A stretch of DNA of 61,789 bases from Leptolinea sp. UBA5203 (GTDB lineage: Bacteria; Chloroflexota; Anaerolineae; Anaerolineales; Anaerolineaceae), in the NCBI GenBank assembly GCA_002412765.1, contig DHVR01000069.1, positions 60,683 to 122,471 of the forward strand, in the 5' to 3' direction. How positions within the stretch are numbered: the first letter of the stretch is position 1; each line of letters starts with the position of its first letter. The position numbers were made by a program, and so were the translations under genes. The notes under the pieces are model-generated. The model did no database searches. It was not told the origin of the DNA and worked only from the letters and a program-made list of their open reading frames with translations. Positions 43,643-51,479 of this stretch are shown here, in pieces.

Positions 43643-46426
43643 ATGCCTCCAGTTTTGTATCTTATTGATGGTCACGCTCTGGCATACCGCATGTATTTTG
43701 CCATGACGGCAACCGGCGGCGAGAGTTTTACCACCTCCAAAGGCGAACCAACCGCAGGAGTTTACGGTTTTGCTTCCGCCATATTTCGCCTGTTGGAAAA
43801 TGATAAACCGGAATACCTGGCTTTTACCTTTGATACCGGAAAAACTTTCCGGGATGAAATTTATCCCGAGTACAAAGCCACCCGCGAAAAAATGCCCGAT
43901 GATATGCGCACCCAAATGGCACGCATCCGTGAATTTGTGGACGCGATGAACTTGCCCCGCCTGGAAGCCGAAGGCTTTGAAGCCGATGACGTGTTAGGAA
44001 CCATCGCCCGCCAGGGGATTAAGAGCGGATTTGGCGTGAAAATCTATACCGGGGATCGCGATCTGCTGCAATTGGTGGATGACCGGGTAATTGTCACCCT
44101 GCCCGGAAAAAGTTTCAGTGATCCAAGGGATTTTACCGCACAGGGCGTAAAAGAATATCTGGGCGTTTTTCCGAATCAAGTGGTGGATTACAAAGCCATG
44201 GTCGGGGACACTTCCGACAACATTCCCGGCGTACGCGGCATTGGCGATAAAACTGCCACAAAACTTTTGGAAGAATACAAAACCCTGGATGCCATTTACG
44301 AGGCCGTTGAAGACCTGCCATCGGGCGTGAAAAACAAACTTAAAGAAAACAAAGAGATGGCCTATCTCAGTCAGAAACTGGCCACCATCGTCACGGATGT
44401 TCCTATCTCGATTGATATCAACGCAGCTCATATCAGCAATATCAATTTTTCCGCCGTTCAGGCGGTCTTCACCGAGCTGGAATTTCGCTCCATGCTGCGC
44501 CGCTTATCCGATCTCTCCAAACGCTCCAAGGAGATCACCCCAAGCAGCCAGATGTCCTTCTTTGAAACTGCCACGCTTGCCCCACAATCAAGCGCAGATG
44601 GTTTGGAAACGATCATCGTGAATACGCCGGCACTCCTTACGGATCTGGCAAATACTTTGCAGAAATCCGAGAGGATCTCCTTCGATACTGAAACCACCGG
44701 CACAGACCCCTTTAAGGCAGACCTTGTGGGTATTTCCGTTGCAGTAAACCCAGGCAAGGGCTATTATATTCCGGTCGGCCATCAAGGCGAAAAGGATCAA
44801 TTGCCGTTGGATGTGGTCCTGCAGGCCATCAAACCGGCTTTTACCAGTGCGGATATTCCAAAAATAGGGCATAACATCAAATACGATTATCAGGTTCTCA
44901 AACGTGTCGGGTTGGAAACCTCGCCCCTCTCATTTGACAGCATGATCGCCGAATGGCTGATTAATCCCTCCTCCTTCAACCTGGGGCTGAAAGATATGGC
45001 CCTCAGCTATCTGGATATCCAGATGGTGCATATTGAGGAACTGATTGGCAAAGCCAAGAATCAAATCACTATGGCGGAAGTAAGCATCGCCAAAGCGGCT
45101 CCCTATGCGGCCGCAGATGCAGAGGTGACCCTCCAGCTTTTCCCCATCTTAAGCAAGAAATTAGCCGAACGCAGCGCCGACAAGCTGATGCAGACCATGG
45201 AGATGCCGCTGGTAAAGATTATTTCCGGCATGGAAGAAGAAGGCATCGCATTGGACGCCGCCTTCTTCCAGCAGATGGAAACGGAACTGACCAATCGGTT
45301 ATACGATATTCAGGAAGCCATCTATAAAATCGTGGGGCAGCCCTTCAACATTAACTCCACACAGCAGCTATCTTCCGTCCTTTTTGACACCCTTGGGCTG
45401 GAACCCCCGGATAAAAAGAAAAAAACAGCCAGCGGTTTTTATTCCACTTCAGCGGATATCCTGGAAGAGATGGTCAACCAACATCCCATCATAGATCTAT
45501 TGTTGGAATATAGAGAATTATCCAAACTTCAATCCACCTATGTACTGCCCCTGCCCAAACAAATCAACCCGCACACGGGTAGAGTACATACCTCTTTCAA
45601 TCAAACGGGATCTGTCACCGGCCGCCTGGCTTCTTCGGACCCTAACCTGCAAAATATCCCTACACGCACTGAACTGGGACGAAAAATCCGCAATGGTTTC
45701 ATTGCCGGACCCGGTAATGTATTTTTAGCCGTGGACTATTCGCAGATCGAACTGCGTATTGTTGCGCATATGGCGCAGGATAAGGCCATGATGCAAGCCT
45801 TTCAAGCCAATCTGGATATCCACGCTGCCACAGCAGCCGCCATCCTGCAAATCCCCATTGATCAGGTCACCAAAGATCAACGACGCAATGCGAAAGCGAT
45901 CAACTTTGGCCTCATCTACGGCATGAGCCCCTTCGGCCTCAGTCGTTCCACCGGCCTTACCCTGGGTGAAGCAGAGAACTTTGTAAAAGCCTATTTTCTG
46001 CAATTTCCGGGCGTGCGCTATTTCCTAGACGAGATGAAGAAAACGGCCGCCCAACAGGGATACGTCGAAACCATATTAGGGCATCGCCGGTACTTTCCCA
46101 ATCTCACCCGAACCACCAACGCCAACATCCGCAATCGGGAAGAGCGCGAAGCCATCAATGCCCCCATTCAGGGCACGGCTGCAGACATTATCAAACTAGC
46201 CATGTTAAAGATTCCGGAAGCCTTGATTTCTGCCTCACTCCATGCGAAAATGATTTTACAGATTCATGATGAATTGATCTTTGAATGTCCCCAAAACGAA
46301 TTAAATGATACACTTCATATTGTCACTGATATTATGGAAAACGGTTTGCAGCTCTCTGTCCCCATCCTGACCGAAGCCAGGTCTGGATTGAGTTGGGGCA
46401 GCTTAACTCCATTACCCTCAAGATAA
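43643..46426 (+). CDS. polA: DNA polymerase I
   Basis: 927 aa, full length. The 5' nuclease domain (about 1-290) has YLIDGHALAYR and FEADDVLGTIA. The 3'-5' exonuclease domain (about 330-510) keeps its metal ligands: DTETTG near 346, HNIKYD and YAAADAEVT, so proofreading is probably intact. The polymerase domain has motif A DYSQIELR near 697, motif B RRNAKAINFGLIYG and motif C IHDELIFE near 874. CAGGAAG precedes the ATG. It follows the TnpA-like gene by 29 bases and precedes the TPR gene by 12, suggesting one transcript. Confidence 0.97.
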   Translation: MPPVLYLIDGHALAYRMYFAMTATGGESFTTSKGEPTAGVYGFASAIFRLLENDKPEYLAFTFDTGKTFRDEIYPEYKATREKMPDDMRTQMARIREFVDAMNLPRLEAEGFEADDVLGTIARQGIKSGFGVKIYTGDRDLLQLVDDRVIVTLPGKSFSDPRDFTAQGVKEYLGVFPNQVVDYKAMVGDTSDNIPGVRGIGDKTATKLLEEYKTLDAIYEAVEDLPSGVKNKLKENKEMAYLSQKLATIVTDVPISIDINAAHISNINFSAVQAVFTELEFRSMLRRLSDLSKRSKEITPSSQMSFFETATLAPQSSADGLETIIVNTPALLTDLANTLQKSERISFDTETTGTDPFKADLVGISVAVNPGKGYYIPVGHQGEKDQLPLDVVLQAIKPAFTSADIPKIGHNIKYDYQVLKRVGLETSPLSFDSMIAEWLINPSSFNLGLKDMALSYLDIQMVHIEELIGKAKNQITMAEVSIAKAAPYAAADAEVTLQLFPILSKKLAERSADKLMQTMEMPLVKIISGMEEEGIALDAAFFQQMETELTNRLYDIQEAIYKIVGQPFNINSTQQLSSVLFDTLGLEPPDKKKKTASGFYSTSADILEEMVNQHPIIDLLLEYRELSKLQSTYVLPLPKQINPHTGRVHTSFNQTGSVTGRLASSDPNLQNIPTRTELGRKIRNGFIAGPGNVFLAVDYSQIELRIVAHMAQDKAMMQAFQANLDIHAATAAAILQIPIDQVTKDQRRNAKAINFGLIYGMSPFGLSRSTGLTLGEAENFVKAYFLQFPGVRYFLDEMKKTAAQQGYVETILGHRRYFPNLTRTTNANIRNREEREAINAPIQGTAADIIKLAMLKIPEALISASLHAKMILQIHDELIFECPQNELNDTLHIVTDIMENGLQLSVPILTEARSGLSWGSLTPLPSR

Positions 46427-46438
46427 ACAGGCGTATTG

Positions 46439-48772
46439 ATGCGGGATAACAAAACACAATTTGATAACAATATGCAACTGGGGCATAATGCAGCCTGGGA
46501 AGAACACTGGAAACAGGCGGCTGCCTTCTATCGCCGCGCCCTGGAAAGTATTCCGGATGATCCTTCAGCCCTCAACAGCCTCGGGCTGGCCCTTTATCAG
46601 CAGGGTGAATTCACCCAATCCGTGGACGCCTATCGAAAAGTAACCGAAGTAGCACCGAATGATCCGGTTCCGTATGAAAAGCTGGCGGACCTGTTTGAAA
46701 AGCAAAATGACCTGGCTGAAGCCGCCAAAATGGCAGCCAAAGCTGCGGATAATTATCTAAACGTTCGGGACGTCACCAAAGCCATTGAAAACTGGGTACG
46801 TATCATTAATTTGGAGCCACACCATCAATTAGGCTACACCAAATTGGCCATGATTTATGAAAAAATGGGCAAAAAAGATGAAGCCGTAGAGCAATACCTC
46901 AATCTGGCCAGTCTGATGCAGCAATCCGGTGGGAGACTGAAAGCCATTCAAATTGTGGAACATTCTCTAAAGCTCTATCCGGAGCATCTTAAGGCCAAGA
47001 TGGCCTTAACGGCGCTGCATAATAATGAACGGCTGCCCAAACCGGATCCCATTCAGATTAAACGCAAAATAACCCAGACCCTGGCTCACCCAAGGCCGGA
47101 TGAGGACCAACCCGAAATCCAGGCTGAAGTGGATCCAGTGGAAGAGGCCAACCAGAATGCCTCTCAAATTCTGGCTAACTTATTATTTGATCAAGGCAGC
47201 GGTGCCGATGATGGCAAGGTAGATTCTCTGCGCAGCAAACTCGGTCTTTCTGCCCTGACCCGTCCTTCAGACGCACCGACCGGCGCTCAAAAAGATCAGA
47301 CTCAACAGACTTTTTATATTGGCCAGACCATCGAGGCTATCTCTAAAAAGAATTACGACAAAGCGCTGGTCAATTTACAAAAAGCCGTTGAATATGGTGC
47401 AGACCATCCTGCGATTTCCTATACCCTGGGATATCTCTATACGATTAGCGGCAATGACAAGGCAATTAATTATTTACAATCCGCCATCCAGTATCCTGAA
47501 TATGCCTTTGCCTCTTATATTCTCCTGGGCAGCATCAATTTTGATCTTGGCGATTTCCGCAAATCCATTACCGCTTATTTACGCGCCATTGCCATTGCAG
47601 ACCAAACCACCGTTCCCCAGGATGCGGCCGAAGAATTGTATTTGATGTATGAGCCAATCATCGAAGAATATACCAATTCTTCTGAGCTGACCAATACAGA
47701 ACTACGCTCCATTGCTCAGAATCTTTCGGAACAAATTTATCGGGTGGATTGGCGTAATCATTTACACTTGGGCCGAATGGAATTAAGCCGGACCTCCTCC
47801 GAAGATTTCCTGCAGCCCATCGTAAATTTCTTCTTGCAGGCCAGCGGCGGAAAAATTGTAGAATCCATGACCCAAATCCGCGCGCTTGCCGCAAATGATA
47901 GATTTCACTCTGCCATGGAAGAAGCTTTTCATATGCTGCAGCATGCCCCAACCTATTTGCCTTTACATATCCAGATCGGGGATCTGTTGCTCAAAGAAGG
48001 AAAAATCAAGGAAGCGGAAAGTAAATTCGTTTTGATCGCCAAATTGTATTCTTTGCGCGGCGAAATCAATCAATCCGTTCAATTGATGAAACGCACCATC
48101 AAAGCCGCCCCGATGAATATCCCCCTGCGCCGTCAACTCATCGATTTGTTGATCAATCAACATCGCATGGATGAAGCCATCTTCCAGTACGTGGAATTGG
48201 CAAATATTTATTATCAACTGGCTGAGCTGGATGAGACCTACCAGGCTTACCTGGATGCCTATGCCCTTTCCTCCACCCAATTGGCGGATAAATCAGCTGG
48301 GATTGATATCCTCTACAAAATCGCGGATATTGATATTCAACGCCTGCGTTGGCGCGAAGCCATGGATTCCTTCCAAAAAATCATGAATATCTCGCCGGAT
48401 GATTATCGTGCCCGAGCGAAGTTGACTGAATTAAAATTCCGTCTCGAACGGCGTGAAACAGTGATGATGGAAATTGAAGAGATCGTACAGAGCCTGGAAC
48501 GCAGTCAAAAACGCAATGTTGCCATTGAATTTATGAAAGAAGTGCTCGAAGAACGCAATACCGACATGGAATTACATAATCAATTGGCCAACCTGTATGT
48601 TAGGGATGGTCAAGTGGAGATGGCGGTTAAAGAGTTGGATAAAATCGCCAAAATCCATATCAAGAAGGGCAACAATACCGGGGCCATTTCCATGCTGCAG
48701 ACTATCATTGCGTTGGAACCCAAGAGCACACAAATGTACCGTCAGGCGTTGTCCAAGCTGCTGGGAAAATAA
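46439..48772 (+). CDS. TPR-repeat protein
   Basis: 777 aa from ATG 46439 (a TTG at 46436 is in frame). Tetratricopeptide repeats run along most of the chain: ALNSLGLALYQQGEFTQSVDAY, VPYEKLADLFEKQNDL, LGYTKLAMIYEKMGKKDEAV, and more after about residue 290, with an acidic non-TPR stretch near 205-280. No signal peptide. The C-terminal half has repeats of the kind IHIQIGDLLLKEGKIKEAES. TPR proteins are scaffolds; the partner is not evident. In the run with polA. Confidence 0.85.
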   Translation: MRDNKTQFDNNMQLGHNAAWEEHWKQAAAFYRRALESIPDDPSALNSLGLALYQQGEFTQSVDAYRKVTEVAPNDPVPYEKLADLFEKQNDLAEAAKMAAKAADNYLNVRDVTKAIENWVRIINLEPHHQLGYTKLAMIYEKMGKKDEAVEQYLNLASLMQQSGGRLKAIQIVEHSLKLYPEHLKAKMALTALHNNERLPKPDPIQIKRKITQTLAHPRPDEDQPEIQAEVDPVEEANQNASQILANLLFDQGSGADDGKVDSLRSKLGLSALTRPSDAPTGAQKDQTQQTFYIGQTIEAISKKNYDKALVNLQKAVEYGADHPAISYTLGYLYTISGNDKAINYLQSAIQYPEYAFASYILLGSINFDLGDFRKSITAYLRAIAIADQTTVPQDAAEELYLMYEPIIEEYTNSSELTNTELRSIAQNLSEQIYRVDWRNHLHLGRMELSRTSSEDFLQPIVNFFLQASGGKIVESMTQIRALAANDRFHSAMEEAFHMLQHAPTYLPLHIQIGDLLLKEGKIKEAESKFVLIAKLYSLRGEINQSVQLMKRTIKAAPMNIPLRRQLIDLLINQHRMDEAIFQYVELANIYYQLAELDETYQAYLDAYALSSTQLADKSAGIDILYKIADIDIQRLRWREAMDSFQKIMNISPDDYRARAKLTELKFRLERRETVMMEIEEIVQSLERSQKRNVAIEFMKEVLEERNTDMELHNQLANLYVRDGQVEMAVKELDKIAKIHIKKGNNTGAISMLQTIIALEPKSTQMYRQALSKLLGK

Positions 48773-48930
48773 CCTTTACATACCAGGCATGTCTATCGCG
48801 ATAAGCAACTTGCCAAATCATCAAATCCAACCTCAAGCCCATCCGAATCCAGATTATGCACTATACATGATGGTGTAGGCTACTCAACCGTTCCTCCTAG
48901 CAGGGAATGGCAGATTCCTTGGGTATTCGT

Positions 48931-48936
48931 TATAAT
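48931..48936 (+). promoter_or_regulatory. Candidate -10 upstream of the ECF sigma gene
   Basis: TATAAT at 48931-48936 with a poor -35 (TGGCAG, 17 bases upstream). The intergenic stretch 48773-49075 holds no other clear signal and no ORF. Confidence 0.3.
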
Positions 48937-49075
48937 CAGGTTATTGAACGTTTATCCAATAAAACATGCTGCTCATAACACGTTGCAAGGTTGTATCTAA
49001 TTTATTGTTCTTCTTAAAACCTGTCAATGTTCAATGGATGTGGGTGATTGACCGCAGGAAATAAGGTTTAGCCAA

Positions 49076-49687
49076 ATGGATGAAAATCAATTAATCTCCG
49101 AAGCAAAAAGCGGAAATTTACACGCCTTTAATCAACTGGTTCTACTTCATCAGGAGACCGTCTATAACTGCGCTTATCGCATCCTTTGTGATCCAGCCGG
49201 TGCTTCTGATATAACGCAGGATACCTTTATCACTGCGTATCAAAATGTGCAAAAATTCAAAGAGGGGTCATTTAAAGCCTGGTTGTTGCGTGTGGCAACC
49301 AACAAGTGCTTTGATGAATTTCGGCGTCAAAAACGCCACCCTGATGTCGCCCTGGAGCCTATTGTGCAAGACGATCAGGAAACCTTTGATTCTCCATATT
49401 GGTTGACCGACACCGCTCCCCTGCCGGAAGAACAAATCTCGCAAGGTGAACTGAACCAGGCCATTCAAGATTGCTTACACCACCTTCCTGAAGATTTTCG
49501 CTCCATCGTGGTGATGGTAGATATGCAGGAAATGAATTACGAAGAGACATCCAAAATCGTTGGCATCCCGCTTGGCACCATTAAGAGCAGACTGGCGCGA
49601 GCCCGTAGAAAATTGCAGGATTGCTTGCAGCGCTTTTCGGAACTTTTGCCCTCCCAATTCCGTTTAAATCAGGAGGAGCAGCAATGA
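49076..49687 (+). CDS. ECF-family RNA polymerase sigma factor
   Basis: 203 aa. Region 2: FNQLVLLHQETVYNCAYRIL and DITQDTFITAYQNVQKF, SFKAWLLRVATNKCFDEFRRQ. Region 4: HHLPEDFRSIVVMVDMQEMNYEETSKIVGIPLGTIKSRLARAR, with helix-turn-helix. There is no linker domain beyond the usual two. AAGG lies 9 bases before ATG. Its TGA overlaps the start of the next gene (ATGA), the usual pairing with an anti-sigma factor. Confidence 0.94.
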   Translation: MDENQLISEAKSGNLHAFNQLVLLHQETVYNCAYRILCDPAGASDITQDTFITAYQNVQKFKEGSFKAWLLRVATNKCFDEFRRQKRHPDVALEPIVQDDQETFDSPYWLTDTAPLPEEQISQGELNQAIQDCLHHLPEDFRSIVVMVDMQEMNYEETSKIVGIPLGTIKSRLARARRKLQDCLQRFSELLPSQFRLNQEEQQ

Positions 49688-50766
49688 TAAAAATACGACA
49701 GGATCAATGGATTGAAAGCCTGTCTGCTTATCTGGATGGAGAATTACCCATCCCGGAACGCAGAAAACTGGAAGTCATGCTGCATGAAAATGATATTCTC
49801 CTTCAACAATTAAACACCCTGGAGAAGACTCGTGCGCTGCTTCGACATGCCCCTCGATTAAAGGTCCCCCACAACTTCACTTTAACGGCAGCCATGCTGC
49901 CTCAAAAACAAGTCACTCCCTTTTGGCTTCCCTTGATGAGCAGCTCATCTGTCCTGGCAGCCGTTTTTTTGATCCTCACCTATGTCTTCAACTCACCCAC
50001 CTTGGCAAGCCCTAAAATGATCGAAAACTACGCCATGGATGCGGCACCCATGGCTGAAAGTATCACGGCTTCAGCCGAGGTTGCTCCTCAGGAAACTGCC
50101 AGTGAAGAAGGTGCTGCTCCCACTGAACCGCCTATGATCATCCAATGGTTCGGGAACATGGCGATGGGAAAAGGCGGCGGTGGTGGCGCGGATCCGGCCC
50201 CCGAGGCAGCTATTCTGGCTCAAGAGGCACCTGCCGCGGCGGTTGATAATTCAGCCATGGCTGAGGAAGAACCCCTCATGGATTCTGCCATGACCGAAAT
50301 CTTGCCGGAAGGCATCACCCCGGAAACGCAAATGTTTGCAGCAGAGGCCCCGGCTCCCTCACCTGCTGAAGAAAGTGACTTATCCCTGTCCGGAGAAACC
50401 CCTTCGGATGCAACAACTGTACTGCCCCTTGAACAATCCACTCCATTGTTCCCTGAAGCTACCCAAATGGAAGCCACCTCGGAGGGTGAATCTCTCACAA
50501 TACCAACTGCAACAGCAATCCCGGTGGCCAGGTCCCTCGAATCTGAGACACCTCTGCAAAATCCGATTCTCGGTATAGCACCTGTGGAAGAACAGGGAGA
50601 GATCATTGCGGATGCGAGTGAATATCTGCCTGTTCCTGCCATGCCATTTGAAGAGGACAGTCAGGACAGGACAAGCGGCATCCTCATTTTACGAGGTGTA
50701 TTACTCTTCATCAGTCTGCTTTCTGGGACCATCGCCATTTTCATTAGCCGCAGGCAAAATCACTAA
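49684..50766 (+). CDS. Anti-sigma factor-like membrane protein
   Basis: 360 aa from ATG 49684 (AGGAGGAG upstream). The N-terminal 75 residues form a short helical anti-sigma domain (WIESLSAYLDGELPIPERRKLEVML) without the HxxxCxxC of zinc anti-sigmas. A membrane helix follows (about 87-107), then about 220 residues of low-complexity Ala/Glu/Pro/Thr sequence, and a second membrane helix at the C-terminus (about 335-353). It is thus anchored at both ends, unlike the usual single-pass form. Coupled to the sigma gene. Confidence 0.78.
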   Translation: MIKIRQDQWIESLSAYLDGELPIPERRKLEVMLHENDILLQQLNTLEKTRALLRHAPRLKVPHNFTLTAAMLPQKQVTPFWLPLMSSSSVLAAVFLILTYVFNSPTLASPKMIENYAMDAAPMAESITASAEVAPQETASEEGAAPTEPPMIIQWFGNMAMGKGGGGGADPAPEAAILAQEAPAAAVDNSAMAEEEPLMDSAMTEILPEGITPETQMFAAEAPAPSPAEESDLSLSGETPSDATTVLPLEQSTPLFPEATQMEATSEGESLTIPTATAIPVARSLESETPLQNPILGIAPVEEQGEIIADASEYLPVPAMPFEEDSQDRTSGILILRGVLLFISLLSGTIAIFISRRQNH

Positions 50767-50808
50767 ACCTACAATCTTTCTATACACTAGGAAAGAATGA
50801 CTTGTATG

Positions 50809-50867
50809 TACAGTAGTGGCGACCGGTACTTCGACAGGCTCAGTAACCACCGGTCGCCACTACTGTA
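50809..50867 (+). repeat. 19-bp perfect inverted repeat with 21-base loop
   Basis: Arms tacagtagtggcgaccggt (50809-50827) and its exact complement (50849-50867). The loop contains CTTCGACAGGCTCAGTAACC. Probably a small palindromic genome repeat or non-autonomous element, 42 bases after the anti-sigma gene; it could also act as a terminator. Confidence 0.75.
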
Positions 50868-51107
50868 TCAATTTAACAATTTAAAGTCGATTCTTCCAAG
50901 TCTATCTAGTTAAGCTAGCTATTTGCGATCCATTAACAAGTGTATGAACCAGCAAATGGAAGCAGGTTTTATAAGTCAAGCCCGGCATTGTTGCTTTTAA
51001 AAAACCTACCCCACAAGTAATTCCCTGAAAAAAGTGAGTTTTCATTTAACATTCATCTCGTTATAAGGAGCTTCCAGGAATAAATTAAAATTTTCCTCAT
51101 TCGCCGT

Positions 51108-51266
51108 AGGGGCCAAGCATTCGGAACGGCTTCAAATATCAGTCAATTCCACCGAATGCTTTGCCCTGCCCACAAAACAGGATTTTCCACTTTCCTGTGA
51201 AAATTCCATCCTAGAAAGTCAATGATGCCGTAATTTTCCAGCCTTTTTTTGAAATGCTTGGCCCCT
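51108..51266 (+). repeat. Nested palindrome (MITE-like), 159 bases
   Basis: Outer arms aggggccaagcatt (51108-51121) and aatgcttggcccct (51253-51266) are exact complements. An inner pair agcattcgg (51116-51124) with ccgaatgct (51152-51160) lets the left arm pair with two partners. No ORF inside; the stretch 50868-51426 has no gene. Confidence 0.6.
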
Positions 51267-51327
51267 GCAGGTAAATATCGGGAAAAGATGTTTGTTCTGA
51301 AATTTATTTCCTTAAGTTGATGCGCAC

Positions 51328-51349
51328 GGGACGGCCAGCTGGTCGCCCT
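51328..51349 (+). repeat. Short GC-rich imperfect palindrome
   Basis: gggacggccag/ctggtcgccct, with one mismatch and one or two G-T pairs, followed by a T-rich tract. Related in core sequence to the stems at 36810 and 50809. Confidence 0.4.
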
Positions 51350-51426
51350 TTCATTTTAGCCCACAATTTCTTTCAGGATTTTCCGTTGACCAGGCATGTC
51401 CGCATCACGCTACAGATTCAGGGTTG

Positions 51427-51435
51427 TGCTAAAAT
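51427..51435 (+). promoter_or_regulatory. Extended -10 of ftsK
   Basis: TGCTAAAAT (51427-51435), a TGn-extended -10 about 45 bases before the TTG start. Confidence 0.4.
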
Positions 51436-51479
51436 AATGGCAGTGAACCTAATTTGAATCCATCTAACAGGATAATCCC

